This document shows, in pieces, positions 1 to 6,224 of a stretch of 8,197 bases of DNA; position 1 is the stretch's first letter, and every line of letters starts with the position of its first letter. The notes beneath the pieces were generated by a model. That model saw nothing but the letters and a program-made list of their open reading frames with translations. It did not search any database and was not told the origin of the DNA. A program made the translations under genes and the position numbers. The DNA lies in contig JBOHPP010000098.1 of NCBI GenBank assembly GCA_050731755.1, forward strand, positions 1-8,197, read 5' to 3'. This stretch comes from JBOHPP01 sp050731755. Its GTDB lineage: Bacteria > Methylomirabilota > Methylomirabilia > Rokubacteriales > CSP1-6.

Positions 1-417
1 GGCGAGGTGTGCGTGAACCTGGTCGGCAAGCACGTGGACTCCACGGTCAACAACCCGGCCGAGTGCGTGAGCCACTGGAAGGCCGGCCGGGTGCGCCCGC
101 TGGCGGTGTTCGACCCGGACCGGATCCCCGACGCGGACTGGAAGGACATCCCGACCGTCAAGGAAGCCCTGGGCACCGACATCCAGTACCAGATGCTCCG
201 CGGCATCTTCGGCCCGCCCGGCATGCCCCAGCCGGCGGTGGACTGGTACATCGCCTTCCTGCGCAAGGTGAGCGACACCCCGGAGTTCAAGGACTACCTG
301 AGCAAGGGCGCGCTCAAGGCGGCCTTCGCGACCGGCGCCGAGTACACGAAGTGGGTGGAGGAGAACGACAAGCTGCACAAGGGCCTCATGGAGAAGGGCG
401 GGCTCGTCCAGAAATAG
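1..417 (+). CDS. tctC: TctC-family tripartite tricarboxylate transporter substrate-binding protein, 3' end only
   Basis: This is the last 138 codons of a periplasmic solute-binding protein; the start, signal peptide and N-terminal lobe lie before the window. Family proteins run about 320 residues, so somewhat under half is present. The fragment shows typical C-terminal TctC features: a PAE-x4-W-x-AGRVRPLAV segment (visible residues 20-35), then IPTVKEALG, then RGIFGPPGMPQPAVDW, and a closing helical stretch with SKGALKAAF. In this family the protein captures a carboxylate in the periplasm and delivers it to the TctAB membrane pair. The two genes that follow, tctB and tctA, support the call. 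The frame is open from base 1, so apparent GTG starts at 7 and 13 are internal codons. The ligand cannot be inferred, since TctC proteins bind citrate, other di- and tricarboxylates, aromatic acids and more. Confidence 0.9.
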   Translation, partial: GEVCVNLVGKHVDSTVNNPAECVSHWKAGRVRPLAVFDPDRIPDADWKDIPTVKEALGTDIQYQMLRGIFGPPGMPQPAVDWYIAFLRKVSDTPEFKDYLSKGALKAAFATGAEYTKWVEENDKLHKGLMEKGGLVQK

Positions 418-418
418 G

Positions 419-880
419 ATGCGCGCCGCCGATCTCATCACGGCCGGCGTGCTGATGCTGCTGGGCGGCGTCGTGGTCTACGACGCCGTCCGGCTCGGCA
501 TCGGCTGGGGCGTGGAGGGCCCGCGCAGCGGCTTCTTCCCGTTCTGGCTGGCCGTGGTCATGCTGGCCACCTGCGCGGCCATCGTCGTCCAGTCCCTGCG
601 GCGCGCCGGCGGCCGGCCGTTCGTTACCCGGGCGGCGGCGAGGCCGGTGCTGGCGGTCCTGGTCCCGGCGGCGGCCATGGTGTTCGCGACCCAGTTCGTC
701 GGCCTCTACGTCGCCTCGGGGCTCTACGTGGGCGTCTACATGCGCTGGATCGGCCGTCACGCCTGGCCGGTGACGCTCGGCCTGGCGGTGGCGATCCCCG
801 CCGTCACGTTCCTCGTCTTCGAGCGCTGGTTCCTGGTGCCGATGCCCAAGGGCCCGCTCGAGGCCTGGCTCGGGTACTGA
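419..880 (+). CDS. tctB: TctB-family small membrane subunit of tripartite tricarboxylate transporter
   Basis: A 153-residue hydrophobic protein, the usual size for the small TTT membrane subunit, which works with TctA in the inner membrane. Likely membrane segments are at about residues 5-25, 39-60, 76-96, 95-110 (less certain) and 115-137. Two family signatures are visible: a GPxxGFFPFW motif at 34-43 after the first membrane segment, and the C-terminal FERWFLVPMPKGPL stretch at 134-147. The ATG lies one base after the tctC stop (TAG-G-ATG) and has no convincing ribosome binding site of its own, so translation is probably coupled to tctC. The next gene, tctA, starts three bases after this stop. 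TctB proteins are poorly conserved in sequence, so position in the operon carries part of the weight. The exact role of the small subunit in transport is poorly known. Confidence 0.88.
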   Translation: MRAADLITAGVLMLLGGVVVYDAVRLGIGWGVEGPRSGFFPFWLAVVMLATCAAIVVQSLRRAGGRPFVTRAAARPVLAVLVPAAAMVFATQFVGLYVASGLYVGVYMRWIGRHAWPVTLGLAVAIPAVTFLVFERWFLVPMPKGPLEAWLGY

Positions 881-883
881 GCG

Positions 884-2404
884 ATGGGGCTGGAGAACCT
901 GGGTCTCGGCTTCCAGGTCGCGCTCACGCCCTTCAACCTCTTCGTGGCGGTGATGGGCATCACGCTCGGCACCATCATCGGCGTGCTGCCGGGACTGGGA
1001 GGCGCCAACGGCGTCGCCATCCTGCTGCCGCTGACGTTCACGATGCCGCCGACCTCGGCGATCATCCTGCTGACCTCGATCTACTGGGGCGCCCTGTTCG
1101 GGGGGGCGATCACCTCCGTGCTGTTCAACATCCCCGGCGAGCCGTGGTCGGTGGCGACGACGTTCGACGGCTACCCGCTGGCCCGCCAGGGTCAGGGCGG
1201 ACAGGCGCTCACCGCCGCCTTCACCTCGTCGTTCGTGGGCGCGCTCTTCTCGATCGTGCTGATCACGCTGTTCGCGCCGGTCCTGGCGGAGATCGCGCTG
1301 AAGTTCGGCCCGCCCGAGTTCTTCGCCATCCAGTTGCTCACCTTCTCGTCGTTCGTCGGGCTGGGCGGCGGCAATCCGCTCAAGTCGGCGGTGTCGATCC
1401 TGCTCGGCTTCATCCTCGCCTCGGTGGGCCTCGACAACGTCACCGGCCAGCTGCGGCTGACGTTCGGCTTCGTCGACCTGATGAAGGGCTTCGACTTCAT
1501 CGTGGCGGTGATCGGCCTGTTCGGCATCGGCGAAATATTATTGTCGGTGGAGGAGGGGCTCCGGTTCCAGGGGGCCCGGACGGGCATGAACCCGCGCGTG
1601 GTCTTCGAGACGTGGCGGCGGCTGCCCGGCTACGCCCGGACGTTCCTGCGCAGCGCGGTCATCGGCTTCTGGATGGGATTCAAGCCCGGCGGCGCCACCC
1701 CGGCCTCGTTCATGTCCTACGCCTTCGCCAAGCGCTTCTCGAAGCACCCCGACCGGTTCGGCAAGGGCGAGCTGGAGGGCGTGGTGGCGCCGGAAACGGC
1801 GGCCCACGCGGCCGGCGTGGCGGCGATGCTGCCGATGATCACCCTCGGCATCCCCGGCTCGCCCACGGCGGCGGTGATGCTGGGCGGCCTGATCATCTGG
1901 GGGCTCCAGCCGGGGCCCATGCTGTTCGTGGACAACCCCGAGTTCGTCTGGGGCCTCATCGCCAGCATGTACACCGGCAACGTGATCGGCGTGCTGATGG
2001 TCCTGACGCTGGTGCCGTTCTTCGCCGCGATATTGAGAATCCCCTTCGCCATCCTGGCGCCGCTCATCGTCGTCATTTGCTCGATCGGCGCCTATGCCGT
2101 CCACAACAGTATGATCGACATCTGGTACATGCTGATCTTCGGGGTGATCGGCTACGTCTTCAAGAAGCTCGACTACCCGCTGGCCCCGCTGGTGCTGGCC
2201 CTGGTGCTCGGTGACATGTCGGAGAACGCGCTCCGGCAGAGCCTGATCATGTCCCAGGGATCGCTGGAGATCTTCTTCACGCGGCCCATCGCCGCCGTGA
2301 TCACCGCGGCCGCGATCTTCTTCTTCATCCTTCCCGTGATCACCCCATGGTGGCGGCGCTGGCGTGGAGCCCCGCAGGGGGCCCCGGCGCCCCGGGAGAC
2401 GTGA
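884..2404 (+). CDS. tctA: TctA-family large membrane subunit of tripartite tricarboxylate transporter
   Basis: A 506-residue polytopic inner-membrane protein of normal family length (about 500), which forms the transport path of a TTT importer, a secondary transporter using a binding protein. Family motifs occur in order: GVLPGLGGANG (33-43), GGAITSVLFNIPGEPWS (73-89), GLGGGNPLKS (159-168), FGIGEILL (213-220), KPGGATPASFMSYAFAKR (267-284), FGKGELEGVVAPETAAHAA (292-310) and LGIPGSPTAAVMLGGL (321-336) followed by GLQPGPMLF. The GVLPGLGG and FKPGG/GIPGS regions reflect the internal duplication of this family. Many homologues have ANNA where this one has AAHA at 306-309. The ATG is three bases after the tctB stop with only weak Shine-Dalgarno pairing, which suggests coupling. 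Two short AT-rich runs with rare codons lie at 1532-1543 (GAA ATA TTA TTG) and 2027-2041 (GCG ATA TTG AGA ATC) in an otherwise GC-ending gene. The C-terminal tail is basic and proline-rich. Confidence 0.95.
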   Translation: MGLENLGLGFQVALTPFNLFVAVMGITLGTIIGVLPGLGGANGVAILLPLTFTMPPTSAIILLTSIYWGALFGGAITSVLFNIPGEPWSVATTFDGYPLARQGQGGQALTAAFTSSFVGALFSIVLITLFAPVLAEIALKFGPPEFFAIQLLTFSSFVGLGGGNPLKSAVSILLGFILASVGLDNVTGQLRLTFGFVDLMKGFDFIVAVIGLFGIGEILLSVEEGLRFQGARTGMNPRVVFETWRRLPGYARTFLRSAVIGFWMGFKPGGATPASFMSYAFAKRFSKHPDRFGKGELEGVVAPETAAHAAGVAAMLPMITLGIPGSPTAAVMLGGLIIWGLQPGPMLFVDNPEFVWGLIASMYTGNVIGVLMVLTLVPFFAAILRIPFAILAPLIVVICSIGAYAVHNSMIDIWYMLIFGVIGYVFKKLDYPLAPLVLALVLGDMSENALRQSLIMSQGSLEIFFTRPIAAVITAAAIFFFILPVITPWWRRWRGAPQGAPAPRET

Positions 2405-2417
2405 GGGCCTGAAAGCC

Positions 2418-3182
2418 ATGGCGACGGGCGAGCGACACAGAAACGAATCCGGCAAGCCCGAGATGGGCATCGAGCCCATCAAATCGACCCGCATCTACGA
2501 GGAGATCGTCCGGCAGGTCAAGGCCATGATCGCCGAGGGCCGGCTCAAGAGCGGCGACCGGCTGCCGCCGGAGCGGGAGTTGGCCGAGAAGTTCGTGGTG
2601 AGCCGGACCTCCGTGCGCGAGGCGCTGCGGGCCCTGGAGAGCCTGGGGCTCGTGGAGATCCGCCCCGGCGAGGGGACGTTCGTCCGCAAGATCTCAGTGG
2701 AGGCGCTGATCGAGCCGCTGGCGCTCGTGCTGACGTCTCAACGCGAGGCGATCGCCGAGCTGTTTGAGGCGCGGCGACTCCTGGAGCCGGTCATCGCCGG
2801 GCTGGCCGCCCGGCGCGCCACGCCCGACGAAGTCCAGGAGATGGAGCGCATCCTCGAGGAGCAGGCCAAGGAGATCGCCGCCGGGCGCACCGGCCTGGCC
2901 CAGGACGCGCAGTTCCATGCCGCCATCGCCTCGGCGGCCCACAACCAGGCCATTACCCGCATCGTGCACGCGATCATGGACCTCCTCACCCAGAGCCGGG
3001 AAGACTCGCTCAATATTCCCGGCCGGCCGGAACGTTCGCATCAGGACCACCGGCGAGTGCTGGAGGCGATCCGCCGCCGCGACCTCGCCGGTGCCGAGCA
3101 GACGATGCGCGAGCACCTGACGGCCGTGGAGCGCCTCGTGCTGGAGCCGGACCCCGAAGCCCGTCGACGGCGGAGCCGGTGA
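2418..3182 (+). CDS. GntR-family transcriptional regulator, FadR subfamily with FCD ligand-binding domain
   Basis: A 254-residue DNA-binding regulator, normal for FCD-type GntR proteins. The winged helix-turn-helix spans about residues 26-90, with LPPERELAEKFVVSRTSVREALRALESLGLVEIRPGEGTFV as the classic recognition block. The all-helical FCD domain spans about 115-242. Its usual metal or ligand residues are present: D163 and H167 (DAQFH), H211 (DHRRVLEAI) and H233 (MREHL), which suggests a metal-dependent carboxylate pocket. I chose ATG 2418, 13 bases after tctA, because a weak GAGGG lies about 10 bases upstream. ATG 2463 (MGIEPIKSTRIYEEI) also suits the family, would remove 15 polar residues, and has no clear ribosome binding site. 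The position at the end of a TTT operon suggests local control by the imported acid or a metabolite of it. The ligand, the targets, and whether it represses or activates are unknown. Confidence 0.92.
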   Translation: MATGERHRNESGKPEMGIEPIKSTRIYEEIVRQVKAMIAEGRLKSGDRLPPERELAEKFVVSRTSVREALRALESLGLVEIRPGEGTFVRKISVEALIEPLALVLTSQREAIAELFEARRLLEPVIAGLAARRATPDEVQEMERILEEQAKEIAAGRTGLAQDAQFHAAIASAAHNQAITRIVHAIMDLLTQSREDSLNIPGRPERSHQDHRRVLEAIRRRDLAGAEQTMREHLTAVERLVLEPDPEARRRRSR

Positions 3183-3213
3183 GCCCCGACCGACGGCGTC
3201 GCCCGACCGCGCC

Positions 3214-3243
3214 TTGACGGCGGCCGAGCGCGGCGCGTATACT
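3214..3243 (+). promoter_or_regulatory. Promoter 1, sigma70-like, leaderless layout
   Basis: A -35 box TTGACG (3214-3219) and a -10 box TATACT (3238-3243) are separated by 18 bases; each differs from the consensus at one position. Transcription would be expected to begin near 3250, at or just before the ATG at 3252, so the transcript would have almost no 5' leader. The box begins 31 bases after the regulator's stop codon and points to the structured region 3250-3426 and, with read-through, to ppdK. This is a prediction from box matching alone. Confidence 0.6.
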
Positions 3244-3251
3244 GCGCGGCA

Positions 3252-3335
3252 ATGACGACGCGGACATCGCGTGTGCTGTCGCTGGTCCTGACCATTCTGG
3301 AGCTGCCGGGCCTGCCCGGAGCGCCGGCGATGTAG
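3252..3335 (+). CDS. Possible 27-residue leader peptide, hydrophobic and rich in Leu/Val
   Basis: An ATG 8 bases after the promoter 1 -10 box opens 27 codons ending in TAG. The peptide begins MTTRTSR, has a hydrophobic core RVLSLVLTILEL (residues 7-18), and ends GAPAM. It contains six Leu, two Val and one Ile. It has no Shine-Dalgarno site, but the predicted transcript start would make it leaderless. Two readings are possible: a regulatory leader peptide for the hairpins that follow, or a signal-peptide-like remnant of a lost secreted protein, since the basic start, hydrophobic core and APA end look like one. Translation beyond the TAG gives nothing recognisable. It may also be chance, because short frames are common in GC-rich DNA and CTG is a frequent codon here. 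Confidence 0.3.
   Translation: MTTRTSRVLSLVLTILELPGLPGAPAM
3283..3294. promoter_or_regulatory. Palindrome TGGTC-CT-GACCA, candidate regulator operator
   Basis: A perfect 5-bp inverted repeat with a 2-base centre lies about 33 bases downstream of the predicted promoter 1 start. TGGT...ACCA half-sites are typical of FadR-subfamily GntR operators, and such a regulator is encoded immediately upstream. Known operators in the subfamily usually have two or three bases between TGGT and ACCA, whereas this one has four. It also lies inside the short reading frame. It is a weak candidate only. Confidence 0.2.
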
Positions 3336-3348
3336 CACGCGCTGGACG

Positions 3349-3373
3349 CCACGGGCAGGAGGGCGGCCCGTGG
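3349..3373 (+). promoter_or_regulatory. Perfect 8-bp RNA hairpin with an AGGAGG loop
   Basis: CCACGGGC (3349-3356) pairs perfectly with GCCCGTGG (3366-3373) around a 9-base loop, AGGAGGGCG. No T-run follows, so it is not a terminator by itself. The loop exposes a Shine-Dalgarno-like AGGAGG (3357-3362), seven bases before a GTG (3370-3372) in the right arm. The right arm can also pair with CCACGGG at 3391-3397 in the terminator's left arm, so this hairpin and the terminator could be linked as alternative folds. The pairing is seen directly; the regulatory role is inferred. Confidence 0.4.
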
Positions 3374-3385
3374 CAGGACTCCTCG

Positions 3386-3426
3386 GAGGGCCACGGGTCG
3401 ACCGACTCGTGGCCCTCAGTGTTTTT
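3386..3426 (+). terminator. Terminator-like hairpin with T-run upstream of ppdK
   Basis: GAGGGCCACG (3386-3395) pairs perfectly with CGTGGCCCTC (3408-3417) across a 12-base loop that itself contains the palindrome GGTCGACC. AGTG and then five T residues (3422-3426) follow. The long GC-rich stem fits an intrinsic terminator, but the T-run is short and set off by four bases, so efficiency could be partial. It would end both promoter 1 transcripts and read-through from the transporter operon before promoter 2. No T-run is seen on the other strand side. Confidence 0.6.
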
Positions 3427-3455
3427 GAGGCAGGCGGCGACCCGGATGAGTGGAT

Positions 3456-3485
3456 TTGACAGTAATGTCGCGTATCCGCTAGAGT
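3456..3485 (+). promoter_or_regulatory. Promoter 2, sigma70-like, likely main promoter for ppdK operon
   Basis: A perfect -35 box TTGACA (3456-3461) is followed after 18 bases by TAGAGT (3480-3485), which matches the -10 consensus at four of six positions including the key A2 and T6. Transcription would start near 3492, leaving a leader of about 33 bases with GGAG at 3512-3515 before the ppdK ATG at 3525. It lies just past the terminator-like hairpin, as expected for an independent transcription unit. Confidence 0.55.
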
Positions 3486-3524
3486 TGAAAGACTTTTCGT
3501 CGTTTCGGGACGGAGACCCTGAGC

Positions 3525-6224
3525 ATGACCAGGTACGTGTACTCCTTCGGCCGTGGCAAGGCGGAAGGATCGTCCCTGATGCGCAACCTTCTCGGTGGCA
3601 AGGGCTGCGAGCTCGCCGAGATGACGAACCTCGGGATTCCGGTGCCCCCTGGCTTCACCATCACGACCCAGGCCTGGGCGCACTACGTCCGCGCGGGTCG
3701 GGAGTCGCCCGAGGGGCTGTGGGATCAGGTACGGGCCGCGCTCGGCACGCTCGAGCAGCATGCCGGCCTGGGCTTCGGCGATCCCAAGCGGCCGCTCCTG
3801 GTCTCCGTCCGGTCGGGGGCGCGGGTGTCGATGCCCGGGATGATGGAGACGGTGCTCAACCTGGGACTCAACGACGCCACCGTGGAGGGCGTGGCCGCCC
3901 GCACCGGCAACGAACGCTTCGCCTGGGACTGCTACCGACGCTTCATCACGATGTTCGGCAACGTGGTCCTCAGGATCAGACGAGAGGTCTTCGAGGAGCA
4001 GCTCGACGCGCTGAAGACGCGCCTGGGCGTGGAGAGTGACCCCGAGGTCCCGGCCGACCAACTGCGCAAGTTGACCCAGACCTTCAAGGACATCGTGAGC
4101 GGACGGACGGGAAGCCCGTTTCCCCAGGATCCTGAGGAGCAGCTCCGCCTGGCCATCAACGCCGTCTTCGACTCCTGGTTCGCCAAAAAGGCCGTCGAGT
4201 ACCGCCGCATCCATTCGATCCCCGACGACTGGGGCACCGCCGTGACGGTGATGGCCATGGTGTTCGGCAACCTCGGCGAGACGTCGGGGACAGGGGTCGG
4301 CTTCACCCGGGATCCCCGCACCGGCGAGCGCAGCTTCTACGCGGAGTTCCTGGCCAACGCCCAGGGCGAAGACGTCGTAGCCGGCCTGCGCACGCCGCTG
4401 CGCATCGACGCGCTCCGCGAGCGGATGCCTCAGGTCTACGAGCAGCTCCACGACATCGCCACGCGTCTGGAGCGCCACTACAAGGATATGCAGGACATCG
4501 AGTTCACGGTGCAGGAGGGCACGCTCTACCTCCTGCAGACCCGTTCGGGCAAGCGCTCGGCGGCGGCGGCGGTGCGGGTGGCCGTGGACCTGGTACACGA
4601 GAGCGTCATCGACCAGCACACGGCGTTGCTGCGGGTGCCGCCCCTGGAGCTCCGCAAGCTCTTCCTGCCCGTCCTCGACCCCCGGGACAAGGAGCGCGCG
4701 CTCAGTGCCGGGCGACTCCTGGCCCGCGGTCTGCCGGCGGCGCCGGGCGGCGCGGTGGGGCAGGTTGTCTTCGACGCCGATCGCACGGTGGAGCTCGCGC
4801 GCAACGGCCAGAGCGTGATTCTGGTGCGGCCGGAGACGTCGCCCGAGGACGTGGCCGGAATGTACGCGTCGCAAGGCATCATCACCGCCCGCGGCGGGCG
4901 GACCTCGCACGCCGCGGTGGTCGCCGTCGGCATGGGCAAACCCTGTATCGTGGGAGCCAGCGATATCGTCGTCCACGAGGACCGGCGGATGTTCGAGACG
5001 GGAGGCCGGATCGTGCGCGAGGGCGACATCATCTCGCTCGACGGCGACGGTGGCGAAGTGCTCCTGGACGAGGTGAAGCTGATTCCCCCGGAGATCACGG
5101 CCGAAGTGGGGGAGTTCCTCGGCTGGGCCGACCGCTACCGGACGCTGGGGGTGCGCGCCAACGTCGACACCCCCGAGGACGCGGCCAAGGCCCGCGAGTT
5201 CGGCGCCGAGGGCATCGGGCTGGTCCGCACCGAGCACATGTTCTTCTCAGCCGATCGCCTCCCCATCATGCGCGAGATGATCATGGCCACCGAGTCGGTG
5301 GCCCGCCGGTCCGCGCTGGCCAAGCTCCAGCCCTTCCAGCGCGACGACTTCATCGGCATCTTCCGGGCGATGGACGGCCTGCCCGTCACCATCCGCCTGC
5401 TCGACCCCCCGCTGCACGAGTTCCTGGCCAACCCCCGCGAGTTCCGGGACATGATCGAGGAGCGGGCCCGGCTGGACGCCCTGGGCATGAACCCGGAGCT
5501 GCAGGAGGCGCTCGAGCAGAAGATCGCCAAGGTCGATTCCCTCCGCGAGGCCAACCCCATGCTGGGCCACCGGGGTTGCCGGCTCGGCATCACGCATCCC
5601 GAGATCTACGGCATGCAGGTGCGGGCCATCATGGAGGCCGCGTGCCTGGTCGCCGAGCAGGGGGGCAAGATCCAGCCCGAGATCATGATCCCGCTCACCG
5701 GCACCGTGGGCGAGATGAAGCTCACCTACCAGCAGGTCAGGCGGATTGCCGACGGCGTCATCGCCGAGACCGGTGTGCCGGTGAACTACACCATCGGCAC
5801 CATGATCGAGGTACCCCGAGCCGCGCTCATCGCCGACCAGATCGCGCAGGACGCCGAGTTCTTCTCCTTCGGCACCAACGACCTCACCCAGCTGACGTTC
5901 GGCTACAGCCGGGACGACGTCGCCAAGTTCCTGCCCCGCTACATGGAATTGGGGTTGCTGCCCCACGACCCGTTCTCGGTGCTGGACCGAGAGGGCGTGG
6001 GCGAGCTCATCCGCATCGGCATCGAGCGGGGCCGGCGGACCCGGACCGACCTCAAGGTCGGCATCTGCGGCGAGCACGGCGGCGAGCCCTCGTCGGTCGA
6101 GTTCTGCCACCAGGTCCATATGACCTATGTGTCGTGCTCACCGTTCATGATCCCCATCGCCCGTCTCGCCGCCGCCCAGGCGCGGCTGCGCGCCCGCGAG
6201 ACAGCCGGAGGCCCCCATGGCTAG
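3525..6224 (+). CDS. ppdK: Pyruvate, phosphate dikinase (PPDK)
   Basis: An 899-residue cytoplasmic enzyme that interconverts pyruvate + ATP + phosphate and PEP + AMP + diphosphate. Length is normal for PPDK and longer than PEP synthase. The N-terminal ATP-grasp region (about 1-345) has LLGGKGCELAEMTNLGIPVPPGF (22-44) and ends DMQDIEFTVQEGTLYLLQTRSGKR. The swivelling phosphohistidine domain (about 405-510) carries GGRTSHAAVVAVGMGKP with H462 as the phosphorylated histidine and T460 at the position regulated in plant enzymes. The PEP/pyruvate barrel (about 525-885) has GLVRTEHMFF (565-574), NPMLGHRGCRLGIT (677-690), SFGTNDLTQLTFGYSRDD and ICGEHGGEPSSVEFCH with catalytic C848. All key residues are present. 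GGR and AVGMG replace the more usual GGM and ARGMG. The ATG has GGAG nine bases upstream. It leads an operon with the aldolase and ilvB, and its end overlaps the next gene by 8 bases. Direction in the cell is not determined by sequence; PEP formation from pyruvate is likely if pyruvate comes from the aldolase. Confidence 0.97.
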   Translation: MTRYVYSFGRGKAEGSSLMRNLLGGKGCELAEMTNLGIPVPPGFTITTQAWAHYVRAGRESPEGLWDQVRAALGTLEQHAGLGFGDPKRPLLVSVRSGARVSMPGMMETVLNLGLNDATVEGVAARTGNERFAWDCYRRFITMFGNVVLRIRREVFEEQLDALKTRLGVESDPEVPADQLRKLTQTFKDIVSGRTGSPFPQDPEEQLRLAINAVFDSWFAKKAVEYRRIHSIPDDWGTAVTVMAMVFGNLGETSGTGVGFTRDPRTGERSFYAEFLANAQGEDVVAGLRTPLRIDALRERMPQVYEQLHDIATRLERHYKDMQDIEFTVQEGTLYLLQTRSGKRSAAAAVRVAVDLVHESVIDQHTALLRVPPLELRKLFLPVLDPRDKERALSAGRLLARGLPAAPGGAVGQVVFDADRTVELARNGQSVILVRPETSPEDVAGMYASQGIITARGGRTSHAAVVAVGMGKPCIVGASDIVVHEDRRMFETGGRIVREGDIISLDGDGGEVLLDEVKLIPPEITAEVGEFLGWADRYRTLGVRANVDTPEDAAKAREFGAEGIGLVRTEHMFFSADRLPIMREMIMATESVARRSALAKLQPFQRDDFIGIFRAMDGLPVTIRLLDPPLHEFLANPREFRDMIEERARLDALGMNPELQEALEQKIAKVDSLREANPMLGHRGCRLGITHPEIYGMQVRAIMEAACLVAEQGGKIQPEIMIPLTGTVGEMKLTYQQVRRIADGVIAETGVPVNYTIGTMIEVPRAALIADQIAQDAEFFSFGTNDLTQLTFGYSRDDVAKFLPRYMELGLLPHDPFSVLDREGVGELIRIGIERGRRTRTDLKVGICGEHGGEPSSVEFCHQVHMTYVSCSPFMIPIARLAAAQARLRARETAGGPHG

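Larger units (their letters stand above)
3183..3524 (+). other. Intergenic region between the transporter operon and the ppdK operon
   Basis: The only long gap between recognisable genes. No terminator follows the regulator stop directly. In order it contains promoter 1 (3214-3243), a short reading frame (3252-3335) with an internal TGGTC-CT-GACCA palindrome, a perfect hairpin (3349-3373), a terminator-like hairpin (3386-3426), promoter 2 (3456-3485) and the ppdK ribosome binding site GGAG (3512-3515). From about 3418 on, the DNA is visibly richer in A and T than the flanking genes, as expected of a promoter region. I could not match it to a known RNA family by eye. Confidence 0.8.

Noticed and set aside
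2364..2417. Upstream extension of the GntR regulator to an ATG inside tctA
   Set aside because: It would overlap tctA by 41 bases and add a proline- and arginine-rich segment that is just the other frame of the tctA tail; the regulator's conserved region begins well after 2418.
1538..2494. 318-codon minus-strand open frame opposite tctA
   Set aside because: The translation is rich in Arg, His, Asp and Gly with no domain, and tctA on the + strand is a clear family member. It is a shadow frame.
3419..4039. + strand frame starting in the terminator T-run and overlapping the start of ppdK
   Set aside because: It begins before promoter 2's -35 box and its downstream part is an Arg/Gly/Ala-rich out-of-frame reading of ppdK codons; no protein family is recognisable.
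2694..5237. Very long (847-codon) open frame on the minus strand
   Set aside because: It runs antisense through ppdK, the intergenic region and the end of the regulator gene. Its translation is low-complexity and rich in Arg, His, Gly and Ala with no recognisable motif, as expected for the shadow frame of GC-rich genes. The + strand genes have intact catalytic motifs.
3525..6224. PEP synthase (ppsA) as an alternative to PPDK
   Set aside because: Length near 900, the DMQDIEFTV segment, TSHAAVVAVGMGKP and ICGEHGGEPSSVEF are PPDK-type; PEP synthase is shorter with TCHAAI and different flanking motifs.
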